Shown here: positions 26,552 to 35,535 of the stretch, piece by piece | Layout: the number at the start of each line of letters is the position of its first letter | Position numbering within the stretch: the first letter of the stretch is position 1 | NCBI RefSeq assembly: GCF_000003605.2 | Contig: NW_003124225.1 | Span: 1-35,545, forward strand | Reading direction: 5' to 3' | Origin: Saccoglossus kowalevskii | Taxonomy: Eukaryota; Hemichordata; Enteropneusta; Harrimaniidae | DNA: 35,545 nt | The notes under the pieces: model-generated | Database searches by the model: none | What the model saw: only the letters and a program-made list of their open reading frames with translations | Told to the model about the DNA's origin: nothing | Made by a program: the position numbers and the translations under genes

Positions 26552-26647
26552 CAGTTTCAATTATTTTAGATTTATAAAGTACTGTCAGTCTAACGATATT
26601 CTATGAATGAAAATATTTTCTTTTGTTCGGTCTTTGTGCAACATGTC

Positions 26648-26719
26648 GCCTCAGTGGCCAAGTGGTAAGGCGTCGGTCTCGTAAACTGAAGATCATGGGT
26701 TCAACCCCCATCTAAGGCT
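26648..26719 (+). tRNA. tRNA-Thr(CGT), A68 lineage
   Basis: T41 wobble and A68. Confidence 0.8.
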
Positions 26720-26815
26720 CAGTTTCAATTATTTTAGATTTATAAAGTACTGTCAGTCTAACGATAGTCTATGAATAAAGATAATTTCTTTTGTTCTGTA
26801 TTTGTTCGACATGTC

Positions 26816-26887
26816 GCCTCAGTGGCCAAGTGGTAAGGCGTCGGTCTCGTAAACCGAAGATCATGGATTCAACCCCCATCTGAGGAA
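26816..26887 (+). tRNA. tRNA-Thr(CGT), A53/A72 lineage
   Basis: A53 and A72; class-C spacer follows. Confidence 0.65.
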
Positions 26888-26982
26888 TAGATACAACTGT
26901 TTTAGATTCATAAAATACAGTTAATCTAACGATAGTTTATGAATGAGGGCATTTTTTTTGTTTTGTATTTGTGCAACATGTC

Positions 26983-27054
26983 GCCTCAGTGGCCAAGTGG
27001 TAAGGCGTCGGTCTCGTAAACCGAAGATCATGGGTTCAACTCCCATCTAAGGCT
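26983..27054 (+). tRNA. tRNA-Thr(CGT), A68 lineage
   Basis: T60 and C5-A68 mismatch. Confidence 0.8.
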
Positions 27055-27150
27055 CAGTTTCAATTATTTTAGATTTATAAAGTACAGTCAGTCTAACGAT
27101 ATTCTATGAATGAAAATATTTTCTTTGGTTCTGTCTTTGTGCAACATGTC

Positions 27151-27222
27151 GCCTCAGTGGCCAAGTGGTAAGGCGTCGGTCTCGTAAACCGAAGATCATG
27201 GGTTCAACCCCCATCTGAGGCT
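27151..27222 (+). tRNA. tRNA-Thr(CGT)
   Basis: Perfect copy. Confidence 0.93.
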
Positions 27223-27318
27223 CAGTTTCAATTATTTTAGATTCATAAAGTACAGTCAATCTAACGATAGTCTATGAATAAAGATAATTTCTTTTGTTTT
27301 GTATTTGTGCAACATGTC

Positions 27319-27390
27319 GCCTCAGTGGCCAAGTGGTAAGGCGTCGGTCTCGTAAACCGAAGATCATTGGTTCAACCCCCATCTGAGGCT
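27319..27390 (+). tRNA. tRNA-Thr(CGT), T51 lineage
   Basis: T51-C63 mismatch only. Confidence 0.82.
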
Positions 27391-27486
27391 CAGTTTCAAT
27401 TATTTTAGATTTATAAAGTACAGTCAATCTAACATTATTCTATGAATGAAGATAATTTCTTTTGTTCTGTATTTGTTCGACATGTC

Positions 27487-27558
27487 GCCTCAGTGGCCAA
27501 GTGGTAAGGTGTCGGTCTCGTAAACCGAAGATTATGGGTACAACCCCCATCTAAGGCT
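27487..27558 (+). tRNA. tRNA-Thr(CGT), A55 lineage
   Basis: T25 wobble, T48, A55, A68. Confidence 0.6.
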
Positions 27559-27654
27559 CAGTTTCAATTATTTTAGATTTATAAAGTACAGTCAATCTAA
27601 AGATATTCTATGAATGAAAATATTTTCTTTTGTTCTGTCTTTGCGCAACATGTC

Positions 27655-27726
27655 GCCTCAGTGGCCAAGTGGTAAGGCGTCGGTCTCGTAAACCGAAGAT
27701 CATGGGTTCAACCCCCATCTAAGGCT
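27655..27726 (+). tRNA. tRNA-Thr(CGT), A68 lineage
   Basis: C5-A68 mismatch only; upstream TTGCGCAAC. Confidence 0.82.
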
Positions 27727-27822
27727 CAGTTTCAATTATTTTAGATTTATAAAGTACTGTCAGTCTAACGATATTCTATGAATGAAAATATTTTCTTTTG
27801 TTCTGTCTTTGTGCAACATGTT

Positions 27823-27894
27823 GCCTCAGTGGCCAAGTGGTAAGGTGTCGGTATCGTAAACCGAAGATCATGGGTTCAACCCCAATCTAAGGCT
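27823..27894 (+). tRNA. tRNA-Thr(CGT), A68 lineage
   Basis: T25 wobble, A32, A63 mismatch, A68; upstream CATGTT. Confidence 0.65.
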
Positions 27895-27990
27895 CAGTTT
27901 CAATTACTTTAGATTTATAAAGTACAGTCAGTCTAACGATATTCTATGAATGAAAATATTTTCTTTTGTTCTGTCTTTGTGCAACATGTT

Positions 27991-28062
27991 GCCTCAGTGG
28001 CCAAGTGGTACGGCGTCGGTCTCGTAAACCAAAGATCATGGGTTCAACCCCCATCTGAGGCT
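27991..28062 (+). tRNA. tRNA-Thr(CGT)
   Basis: C21 and A42 mismatch; upstream CATGTT. Confidence 0.75.
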
Positions 28063-28158
28063 CAAATTCAATTATTTTAGATTTATAAAGTACAGTCAAT
28101 CTAACGATATTCTATGAATGAAAATATTTTCTTTTGTTCTGTCTTTGTGCAACATGTC

Positions 28159-28230
28159 GCCTCAGTGGCCAAGTGGTAAGGCGTCGGTCTCGTAAACCGA
28201 AGATCATGGGTTCAACCCCTATCTGAGGCT
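28159..28230 (+). tRNA. tRNA-Thr(CGT)
   Basis: Only T63 wobble differs. Confidence 0.88.
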
Positions 28231-28326
28231 TAGTTTCAGTTATTTTAGATTCATAAAGTACAGTCAATCTAACGATAGTCTATGAATAAAGATAATTTCT
28301 TTTGTTCTGTATTTGTTCGACATGTC

Positions 28327-28398
28327 GCCTCAGTGGCCAAGTGGTAAGGCGTCGGTCTCGAAAACCGAAGATCATGGATTCAACCCCCATCTGAGGAA
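28327..28398 (+). tRNA. tRNA-like with anticodon CGA (Ser-type)
   Basis: A36 gives CGA; A53, A72; partner of 4994. Confidence 0.65.
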
Positions 28399-28493
28399 TA
28401 GATACAACTGTTTTAGATTCATAAAGTACAGTTAATCTAACGATAGTTTATGAATGAGGGCATTTTTTTTGTTTTGTATTTGTGCAACATGTC

Positions 28494-28565
28494 GCCTCAG
28501 TGGCCAAGTGGTAAGGCGTCGGTCTCGTAAACCGAAGATCATGGGTTCAACCCCCATCTGAGGCT
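28494..28565 (+). tRNA. tRNA-Thr(CGT)
   Basis: Perfect copy. Confidence 0.93.
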
Positions 28566-28661
28566 CAGTTTCAATTATTTTAGATTCATAAAGTACAGTC
28601 AATCTAACGATATTCTATGAATGAAGATAATTTCTTTTGTTCTGTATTTGTTTGACATGTC

Positions 28662-28732
28662 GCCTCAGTGGCCAAGTGGTAAGGCGTCTGTCTCGTAAAC
28701 CGAATATTATGGTACAACCCCTCTCTAAGGCT
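28662..28732 (+). pseudogene. tRNA-Thr-like, T arm broken
   Basis: T29 mismatch; T arm one base short as at 5329; A68. Confidence 0.65.
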
Positions 28733-28828
28733 CAGTTTCAATTATTTTAGAATCATAAAGTACTGTCAGTCTAACGATATTCTATGAATAAAAATATTTT
28801 CTTTTGTTCTGTCTTTGTGCAACATGTC

Positions 28829-28899
28829 GCCTCAGTGGCCAAGTGTAAGGCGTCGGTCTCGTAAACCGAAAATCATGGGTTCAACCCCTATCTAAGGTT
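28829..28899 (+). tRNA. tRNA-Thr(CGT), D loop one base short
   Basis: One of G18-G19 lost, A45, T63 wobble, A68, T72 wobble. Confidence 0.57.
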
Positions 28900-28995
28900 C
28901 AGTTTCAATTATTTTAGATTTATAAAGTACAGTCAGTCTAACGATATTCTATGAATGAAAATATTTTCTTTTGTTCTGTCTTTGTGCAACATGTC

Positions 28996-29067
28996 GCCTC
29001 AGTGGCCAAGTGGTAAGCCGTCGGTCTCGTAAACCGAAGATCATGGGTTCTACCCCCATCTGAGGCT
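28996..29067 (+). tRNA. tRNA-Thr(CGT)
   Basis: C24 D-stem mismatch and T57; CGT kept, unlike its partner at 5663. Confidence 0.68.
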
Positions 29068-29163
29068 CAGTTTCAGTTATTTTAGATTCATAAAGTACAG
29101 TCAATCTAACGATAGTCTATGAATAAAGATAATTTCTTTTGTTCTGTATTTGTTCGACATGTC

Positions 29164-29235
29164 GCCTCAGTAGCCAAGTGGTAAGGCGTCGGTCTCGTAA
29201 ACTGAAGATCATGGGTTCAACCCCCATCTGAGGCT
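29164..29235 (+). tRNA. tRNA-Thr(CGT)
   Basis: A9 and T41 wobble; all stems can pair. Confidence 0.82.
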
Positions 29236-29331
29236 CAGTTTCAATTATTTTAGATTCATAAAGTACAGTCAATCTAACGATAGTCTATGAATAAAGATAA
29301 TTTCTTTTGTTCTGTATTTGTTCGACATGTC

Positions 29332-29403
29332 GCCTCAGTGGCCAAGTGGTAAGGCGTCGGTCTCGTAAACCGAAGATCATGGATTCAACCCCCATCTGAG
29401 GAA
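29332..29403 (+). tRNA. tRNA-Thr(CGT), A53/A72 lineage
   Basis: A53 and A72; spacer begins AGAGATAC. Confidence 0.65.
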
Positions 29404-29498
29404 GAGATACAACTGTTTTAGATTCATAAAGTACAGTTAATCTAACGATAGTTTATGAATGAGGGCATTTCTTTTATTCTGTATTTGTTCGACATGTC

Positions 29499-29570
29499 GC
29501 CTCAGTGGCCAAGTGGTAAGGCGTCGGTCTCGTAAACCGAAGATCATGGATTCAACCCCCATCTGAGGAA
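29499..29570 (+). tRNA. tRNA-Thr(CGT), A53/A72 lineage
   Basis: A53 and A72; class-C spacer follows. Confidence 0.65.
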
Positions 29571-29665
29571 TAGATACAACTGTTTTAGATTCATAAAGTA
29601 CAGTTAATCTAACGATAGTTTATGAATGAGGGCATTTTTTTTGTTTTGTATTTGTGCAACATGTC

Positions 29666-29737
29666 GCCTCAGTGGCCAAGTGGTAAGGTGTCGGTCTCGT
29701 AAACCGAAGATCATGGGTTCAACCCCCATCTGAGGCT
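29666..29737 (+). tRNA. tRNA-Thr(CGT)
   Basis: T25 wobble only. Confidence 0.87.
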
Positions 29738-29833
29738 CAGTTTCAATTATTTTAGATTTATAATGTACAGTTAATCTAACGATATTCTATGAATGAAGAT
29801 AATTTCTTTTGTTCTGTATTTGTTCGACATGTC

Positions 29834-29904
29834 GCCTCAGTGGCCAAGTGGTAAGGCGTCGGTCTCGTAAACCGATTATTATGGTACAACCCCCCTCTAA
29901 GGCT
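29834..29904 (+). pseudogene. tRNA-Thr-like, T arm broken
   Basis: Second T-arm-deleted type, as at 6501; A68. Confidence 0.65.
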
Positions 29905-30000
29905 CAGTTTCAATTATTTTAGATTCATAAAGTACTGTCAGTCTAACGATATTCTATGAATAAAAATATTTTCTTTTGTTCTGTCTTTGTGCAACATGTC

Positions 30001-30072
30001 GCCTCAGTGGCCAAGTGGTAAGGCGTCGGTCTCGTAAACCGAAGATCATGGGTTCAACCCCCATCTAAGGCT
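30001..30072 (+). tRNA. tRNA-Thr(CGT), A68 lineage
   Basis: C5-A68 mismatch only. Confidence 0.82.
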
Positions 30073-30168
30073 CAGTTTCAATTATTTTAGATTTATAAAG
30101 TACAGTCAGTCTAACGATATTCTATGAATGAAAATATTTTCTTTGGTTCTGTCTTTGTGCAACATGTC

Positions 30169-30240
30169 GCCTCAGTGGCCAAGTGGTAAGGCGTCGGTCT
30201 CGTAAACCGAAGATCATGGGTTCAACCCCCATCTGAGGCT
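30169..30240 (+). tRNA. tRNA-Thr(CGT)
   Basis: Perfect copy. Confidence 0.93.
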
Positions 30241-30336
30241 CAGTTTCAATTATTTTAGATTCATAAAGTACAGTCAATCTAACGATAGTCTATGAATAAA
30301 GATAATTTCTTTTGTTCTGTATTTGTTCGACATGTC

Positions 30337-30408
30337 GCCTCAGTGGCCAAGTGGTAAGGCGTCGGTCTCGTAAACTGAAGATCATGGATTCAACCCCCAT
30401 CTGAGGAA
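30337..30408 (+). tRNA. tRNA-Thr(CGT), A53/A72 lineage
   Basis: T41 wobble, A53, A72; class-C spacer follows. Confidence 0.63.
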
Positions 30409-30503
30409 TAGATACAACTGTTTTAGATTCATAAAATACAGTTAATCTAACGATAGTTTATGAATGAGGGCATTTTTTTTGTTTTGTATTTGTGCAACAT
30501 GTT

Positions 30504-30575
30504 GCCTCAGTGGCCAAGTGGTAAGGCGTCGGTCTCGTAAACGGAAGATCATTGGTTCAACCCCCATCTGAGGCT
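30504..30575 (+). tRNA. tRNA-Thr(CGT), T51 lineage
   Basis: G41 (G29-G41 mismatch) and T51-C63 mismatch; upstream CATGTT. Confidence 0.72.
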
Positions 30576-30671
30576 CAGTTTCAATTATTTTAGATTTATA
30601 AAGTACAGTCAATCTAACGATATTCTATGAATGAAGATAATTTCTTTTGTTCTGTATTTGTTCGACATGTC

Positions 30672-30743
30672 GCCTCAGTGGCCAAGTGGTAAGTCGTCGG
30701 TCTCGTAAACCGAAGATCATGGGTTCAACCCACATCTAAGTCT
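30672..30743 (+). tRNA. tRNA-Thr(CGT), A62/A68 lineage
   Basis: T24 wobble, A62, A68, T71. Confidence 0.6.
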
Positions 30744-30839
30744 CAGTTTCAATTATTTTAGATTTATAAAGTACTGTCAGTCTAACGATATTCTATGAAT
30801 GAAAATATTTTCTTTTGTTCGGTCTTTGTGCAACACGTC

Positions 30840-30911
30840 GCCTCAGTGGCCAAGTGGTAAGGCGTCAGTCTCGTAAACCGAAGATCATGGGTTCAACCCC
30901 CATCTAAGGCT
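30840..30911 (+). tRNA. tRNA-Thr(CGT), A68 lineage
   Basis: A29 (A29-C41 mismatch) and A68; upstream CACGTC. Confidence 0.7.
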
Positions 30912-31007
30912 CAGTTTCAATTATTTTAGATTTATAAAGTACTGTCAGTCTAACGATAGTCTATGAATAAAGATAATTTCTTTTGTTCTGTATTTGTTCG
31001 ACATGTC

Positions 31008-31079
31008 GCCTCAGTGGCCAAGTGGTAAGGCGTCGGTCTCGTAAACCGAAGATCATGGATTCAACCCCCATCTGAGGAA
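31008..31079 (+). tRNA. tRNA-Thr(CGT), A53/A72 lineage
   Basis: A53 and A72; class-C spacer follows. Confidence 0.65.
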
Positions 31080-31174
31080 TAGATACAACTGTTTTAGATT
31101 CATAAAATACAGTTAATCTAACGATAGTTTATGAATGAGGGCATTTTTTTTGTTTTGTATTTGTGCAACATGTC

Positions 31175-31246
31175 GCCTCAGTGGCCAAGTGGTAACGCGT
31201 CGGTCTCGTAAACCGAAGATCATTGGTTTCAACCCCATCTGAGGCT
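31175..31246 (+). tRNA. tRNA-Thr(CGT), T51 lineage
   Basis: C23 (C12-C23 mismatch), T51, and a T gained with a C lost in the T loop (TTTCAAC). Confidence 0.62.
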
Positions 31247-31342
31247 CAGTTTCAATTATTTTAGATTTATAAAGTACGGTCAATCTAACATTATTCTATG
31301 AATGAAGATAATTTCTTTTGTTCTGTATTTGTTCGACATGTC

Positions 31343-31414
31343 GCCTCAGTGGCCAAGTGGTAAGGCGTCGGTCTCGTAAACCGAAGATTATGGGTACAAC
31401 CCCCATCTAAGGCT
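31343..31414 (+). tRNA. tRNA-Thr(CGT), A55 lineage
   Basis: T48, A55, A68. Confidence 0.62.
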
Positions 31415-31510
31415 CAGTTTCAATTATTTTAGATTTATAAAGTACAGTCAATCTAACGATATTCTATGAATGAAAATATTTTCTTTTGTTCTGTCTTCGT
31501 GCAACATGTC

Positions 31511-31582
31511 GCCTCAGTGGCCAAGTGGTAAGGCGTCGGTCTCGTAAACCGAAGATCATGGGTTCAACCCACATCTAATGCT
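31511..31582 (+). tRNA. tRNA-Thr(CGT), A62/A68/T70 lineage
   Basis: A62, A68, T70; upstream CTTCGTGC. Confidence 0.6.
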
Positions 31583-31678
31583 CAGTTTCAATTATTTTAG
31601 ATTTATAAAGTACTGTCAGTCTAACGATATTCTATGAATGAAAATATTTTCTTTTGTTCTGTCTTTGTGCAACATGTC

Positions 31679-31750
31679 GCCTCAGTGGCCAAGTGGTAAG
31701 GCGTCGGTCTCGTAAACCGAAGATCATGGGTTCAACCCCCATCTAAGGCT
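31679..31750 (+). tRNA. tRNA-Thr(CGT), A68 lineage
   Basis: C5-A68 mismatch only. Confidence 0.82.
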
Positions 31751-31846
31751 CAGTTTCAATTATTTTAGATTTATAAAGTACTGTCAGTCTAACGATATTC
31801 TATGAATGAAAATATTTTCTTTTGTTCTGTCTTTGTGCAACATGTC

Positions 31847-31918
31847 GCCTCAGTGGCCAAGTGGTAAGGCGTCGGTCTCGTAAACCGAAGATCATGGGTT
31901 CAACCCCCGTCTAAGGCT
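31847..31918 (+). tRNA. tRNA-Thr(CGT), A68 lineage
   Basis: G64 wobble and A68. Confidence 0.8.
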
Positions 31919-32014
31919 CAGTTTCAATTATTTTAGATTTATAAAGTACTGTCAGTCTAACGATATTCTATGAATGAAAATATTTTCTTTTGTTCTGTCT
32001 TTGTGCAACATGTC

Positions 32015-32086
32015 GCCTCAGTGGCCAAGTGGTAAGGCGTCGGTATCGTAAACCGAAGATCATGGGTTCAACCCCCATCTAAGGCT
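32015..32086 (+). tRNA. tRNA-Thr(CGT), A68 lineage
   Basis: A32 and A68. Confidence 0.78.
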
Positions 32087-32182
32087 CAGTTTCAATTATT
32101 TTAGATTTATAAAGTACAGTCAGTCTAACGATATCCTATGAATGAAAATATTTTCTTTTGTTCTGTCGTTGTGCAACATGTC

Positions 32183-32254
32183 GCCTCAGTGGCCAAGTGG
32201 TAAGGCGTCGGTCTCGTAAACCGAAGATTATGGGTACAACCCCCATCTAAGGCT
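32183..32254 (+). tRNA. tRNA-Thr(CGT), A55 lineage
   Basis: T48, A55, A68; upstream CTGTCGTTGTGC. Confidence 0.62.
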
Positions 32255-32350
32255 CAGTTTCAATTATTTTAGATTTATAAAGTACAGTCAATCTAACGAT
32301 ATTCTATGAATGAAAATATTTTCTTTTGTTCTGTCTTTGTGCAACATGTC

Positions 32351-32422
32351 GCCTCAGTGGCCAAGTGGTAAGGCGTCGGTCTCGTAAACCGAAAATCATG
32401 GGTTCAACCCCCATCTAAGGCT
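32351..32422 (+). tRNA. tRNA-Thr(CGT), A68 lineage
   Basis: A45 and A68. Confidence 0.8.
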
Positions 32423-32518
32423 CAGTTTCAATTATTTTAGATTTATAAAGTACAGTCAGTCTAACGATATTCTATGAATGAAAATATTTTCTTTTGTTCT
32501 GTCTTTGTGCAACATGTT

Positions 32519-32590
32519 GCCTCAGTGGCCAAGTGGTACGGCGTCGGTCTCGTAAACCAAAGATCATGGGTTCAACCCCCATCTGAGGCT
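32519..32590 (+). tRNA. tRNA-Thr(CGT)
   Basis: C21 and A42 mismatch; upstream CATGTT. Confidence 0.75.
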
Positions 32591-32686
32591 CAGTTTCAAT
32601 TATTTTAGATTTATAAAGTACAGTCAATCTAACGATATTCTATGAATGAAAATATTTTCTTTTGTTCTGTCTTTGTGCAACATGTC

Positions 32687-32758
32687 GCCTCAGTGGCCAA
32701 GTGGTAAGGCGTCGGTCTCGTAAACCGAAGATCATGGGTTCAACCCCCATCTGAGGCT
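32687..32758 (+). tRNA. tRNA-Thr(CGT)
   Basis: Perfect copy. Confidence 0.93.
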
Positions 32759-32854
32759 CAGTTTCAATTATTTTAGATTCATAAAGTACAGTCAATCTAA
32801 CGATAGTCTATGAATAAAGATAATTTCTTTTGTTCTGTATTTGTTCGACATGTC

Positions 32855-32926
32855 GCCTCAGTGGCCAAGTGGTAAGGTGTCGGTCTCGAAAACCGAAGAT
32901 CATGGATTCAACCCCCATCTGAGGAA
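32855..32926 (+). tRNA. tRNA-like with anticodon CGA (Ser-type)
   Basis: A36 gives CGA; T25 wobble, A53, A72; class-C spacer follows. Confidence 0.65.
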
Positions 32927-33021
32927 TAGATACAACTGTTTTAGATTCATAAAGTACAGTTTATCTAACGATAGTTTATGAATGAGGGCATTTTTTTTGT
33001 TTTGTATTTGTGCAACATGTC

Positions 33022-33093
33022 GCCTCAGTGGCCAAGTGGTAAGGCGTCGGTCTCGTAAACTGAAGATCATGGGTTCAACCCCCATCTGAGGCT
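33022..33093 (+). tRNA. tRNA-Thr(CGT)
   Basis: Only T41 wobble differs. Confidence 0.88.
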
Positions 33094-33189
33094 CAGTTTC
33101 AATTATTTTAGATTTATAAAGTACAGTCAATCTAACGATATTCTATGAATGAAGATAATTTCTTTTGTTCTGTATTTGTTTGACATGTC

Positions 33190-33260
33190 GCCTCAGTGGC
33201 CAAGTGGTAAGGCGTCGGTCTCGTAAACTGAATATTATGGTACAACCCCTCTCTAAGGCT
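33190..33260 (+). pseudogene. tRNA-Thr-like, T arm broken
   Basis: T41 wobble; T arm one base short as at 5329; A68. Confidence 0.65.
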
Positions 33261-33356
33261 CAGTTTCAATTATTTTAGAATCATAAAGTACTGTCAGTCT
33301 AACGATATTCTATGAATAAAAATATTTTCTTTTGTTCTGTCTTTGTGCAACATGTC

Positions 33357-33427
33357 GCCTCAGTGGCCAAGTGTAAGGCGTCGGTCTCGTAAACCGAAGA
33401 TCATGGGTTCAACCCCTATCTAAGGCT
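33357..33427 (+). tRNA. tRNA-Thr(CGT), D loop one base short
   Basis: One of G18-G19 lost, T63 wobble, A68. Confidence 0.6.
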
Positions 33428-33523
33428 CAGTTTCAATTATTTTAGATTTATAAAGTACAGTCAGTCTAACGATATTCTATGAATGAAAATATTTTCTTTT
33501 GTTCTGTCTTTGTGCAACATGTC

Positions 33524-33595
33524 GCCTCAGTGGCCAAGTGGTAAGCCGTCGGTCTCGTAAACCGAAGATCATGGATTCAACCCCCATCTGAGGAA
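33524..33595 (+). tRNA. tRNA-Thr(CGT), fusion unit
   Basis: The 5' half has C24 as at 28996; the 3' half has A53/A72 and an AGAGATAC spacer as at 29332. A two-unit deletion joined within the tRNA. Confidence 0.62.
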
Positions 33596-33690
33596 GAGAT
33601 ACAACTGTTTTAGATTCATAAAGTACAGTTAATCTAACGATAGTTTATGAATGAGGGCATTTCTTTTATTCTGTATTTGTTCGACATGTC

Positions 33691-33762
33691 GCCTCAGTGG
33701 CCAAGTGGTAAGGCGTCGGTCTCGTAAACCGAAGATCATGGATTCAACCCCCATCTGAGGAA
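33691..33762 (+). tRNA. tRNA-Thr(CGT), A53/A72 lineage
   Basis: A53 and A72; class-C spacer follows. Confidence 0.65.
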
Positions 33763-33857
33763 TAGATACAACTGTTTTAGATTCATAAAGTACAGTTAAT
33801 CTAACGATAGTTTATGAATGAGGGCATTTTTTTTGTTTTGTATTTGTGCAACATGTC

Positions 33858-33929
33858 GCCTCAGTGGCCAAGTGGTAAGGTGTCGGTCTCGTAAACCGAA
33901 GATCATGGGTTCAACCCCTATCTGAGGCT
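33858..33929 (+). tRNA. tRNA-Thr(CGT)
   Basis: T25 and T63 wobbles; all stems can pair. Confidence 0.85.
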
Positions 33930-34025
33930 CAGTTTCAATTATTTTAGATTTATAATGTACAGTCAATCTAACGATATTCTATGAATGAAGATATTTTCTT
34001 TTGTTCTGTATTTGTTCGACATGTC

Positions 34026-34096
34026 GCCTCAGTGGCCAAGTGGTAAGGCGTCGGTCTCGTAAACCGATTATTATGGTACAACCCCCCTCTAAGGCT
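34026..34096 (+). pseudogene. tRNA-Thr-like, T arm broken
   Basis: Second T-arm-deleted type, as at 6501 and 29834; A68. Confidence 0.65.
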
Positions 34097-34192
34097 CAGT
34101 TTCAATTATTTTAGATTCATAAAGTACTGTCAGTCTAACGATATTCTATGAATAAAAATATTTTCTTTTGTTCTGTCTTTGTGCAACATGTC

Positions 34193-34264
34193 GCCTCAGT
34201 GGCCAAGTGGTAAGGCGTCTGTCTTGTAAACCGAAGATCATGGGTTCAACCCCCATCTAAGGCT
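34193..34264 (+). tRNA. tRNA-Thr(TGT)
   Basis: C34 to T gives anticodon TGT; T29 mismatch; A68. Its partners at 6668 and 30001 have CGT. Confidence 0.68.
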
Positions 34265-34360
34265 CAGTTTCAATTATTTTAGATTTATAAAGTACAGTCA
34301 GTCTAACGATATTCTATGAATGAAAATATTTTCTTTGGTTCTGTCTTTGTGCAACATGTC

Positions 34361-34432
34361 GCCTCAGTGGCCAAGTGGTAAGGCGTCGGTCTCGTAAACC
34401 GAAGATCATGGGTTCAACCCCCATCTGAGGCT
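34361..34432 (+). tRNA. tRNA-Thr(CGT)
   Basis: Perfect copy. Confidence 0.93.
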
Positions 34433-34528
34433 CAGTTTCAATTATTTTAGATTCATAAAGTACAGTCAATCTAACGATAGTCTATGAATAAAGATAATTT
34501 CTTTTGTTCTGTATTTGTTCGACATGTC

Positions 34529-34600
34529 GCCTCAGTGGCCAAGTGGTAAGGCGTCGGTCTCGTAAACTGAAGATCATGGATTCAACCCCCATCTGAGGAA
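34529..34600 (+). tRNA. tRNA-Thr(CGT), A53/A72 lineage
   Basis: T41 wobble, A53, A72; partner of 30337. Confidence 0.63.
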
Positions 34601-34695
34601 TAGATACAACTGTTTTAGATTCATAAAATACAGTTAATCTAACGATAGTTTATGAATGAGGGCATTTTTTTTGTTTTGTATTTGTGCAACATGTT

Positions 34696-34767
34696 GCCTC
34701 AGTGGCCAAGTGGTAAGGTGTCGGTCTCGTAAACGGAAGATCATTGGTTCAACCCCCATCTGAGGCT
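34696..34767 (+). tRNA. tRNA-Thr(CGT), T51 lineage
   Basis: T25 wobble, G41 mismatch, T51-C63; partner of 30504. Confidence 0.7.
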
Positions 34768-34863
34768 CAGTTTCAATTATTTTAGATTTATAAAGTACAG
34801 TCAATCTAACGATATTCTATGAATGAAGATAATTTCTTTTGTTCTGTATTTGTTCGACATGTT

Positions 34864-34935
34864 GCCTCAGTGGCCAAGTGGTACGGCGTCGGTCTCGTAA
34901 ACCGAAGATCATGGGTTCAACCCACATCTAAGGCT
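34864..34935 (+). tRNA. tRNA-Thr(CGT), A62/A68 lineage
   Basis: C21, A62, A68; same as 7004. Upstream CATGTT. Confidence 0.68.
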
Positions 34936-35031
34936 CAGTTTCAATTATTTTAGATTTATAAAGTACTGTCAGTCTAACGATATTCTATGAATGAAAATAT
35001 TTTCTTTTGTTCGGTCTTTGTGCAACATGTC

Positions 35032-35103
35032 GCCTCAGTGGCCAAGTGGTAAGGCGTCGGTCTCGTAAACCGAAGATCATTGGTTCAACCCCCATCTGAG
35101 GCT
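35032..35103 (+). tRNA. tRNA-Thr(CGT), T51 lineage, junction unit
   Basis: T51-C63 mismatch. Upstream spacer matches the unit at 30840 while the 3' half and downstream CATTATTC match 31175, implying a two-unit loss here. Confidence 0.78.
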
Positions 35104-35199
35104 CAGTTTCAATTATTTTAGATTCATAAAGTACAGTCAATCTAACATTATTCTATGAATGAAGATAATTTCTTTTGTTCTGTATTTGTTCGACATGTC

Positions 35200-35271
35200 G
35201 CCTCAGTGGCCAAGTGGTAAGGCGTCGGTCTCGTAAACCGAAGATTATGGGTACAACCCCCATCTAAGGCT
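35200..35271 (+). tRNA. tRNA-Thr(CGT), A55 lineage
   Basis: T48, A55, A68; downstream ATTGATAAAG as after 7746. Confidence 0.62.
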
Positions 35272-35367
35272 CAGTTTCAATTATTTTAGATTGATAAAGT
35301 ACAGTCAATCTAAAGATATTCTATGAATGAAAATATTTTCTTTTGTTCGGTCTTTGTGCAACATGTC

Positions 35368-35439
35368 GCCTCAGTGGCCAAGTGGTAAGGCGTCGGTCTC
35401 GTAAACCGAAGATCATGGGTTCAACCCCCATCTAAGGCT
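35368..35439 (+). tRNA. tRNA-Thr(CGT), A68 lineage
   Basis: C5-A68 mismatch only. Confidence 0.82.
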
Positions 35440-35535
35440 CAGTTTCAATTATTTTAGATTTATAAAGTACTGTCAGTCTAACGATATTCTATGAATGAAA
35501 ATATTTTCTTTTGTTCTGTCTTTGTGCAACATGTC

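Larger units (their letters stand above)
28327..30240 (+). repeat. 12-unit block, copy 2
   Basis: Collinear with 4994-6907 with no net length change. The match then continues from 7004 to 30672 after a two-unit (335-base) difference: units at 30337 and 30504 are extra here or lost there. Confidence 0.85.
32855..35271 (+). repeat. 12-unit block, copy 3, with two internal deletions
   Basis: Offset from copy 2 is 4,528 bases for units 32855-33524, then 4,192 bases from 33691, showing loss of exactly two units through a fusion inside the unit at 33524. A second two-unit loss lies at the unit at 35032. The final units, with spacer ATTGATAAAG after 35271, match the region after 7746 better than that after 31414. 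Confidence 0.8.

Noticed and set aside
32900..33130. Minus-strand open reading frame of 76 codons
   Set aside because: Same antisense tRNA reading, no start context or homology of its own.
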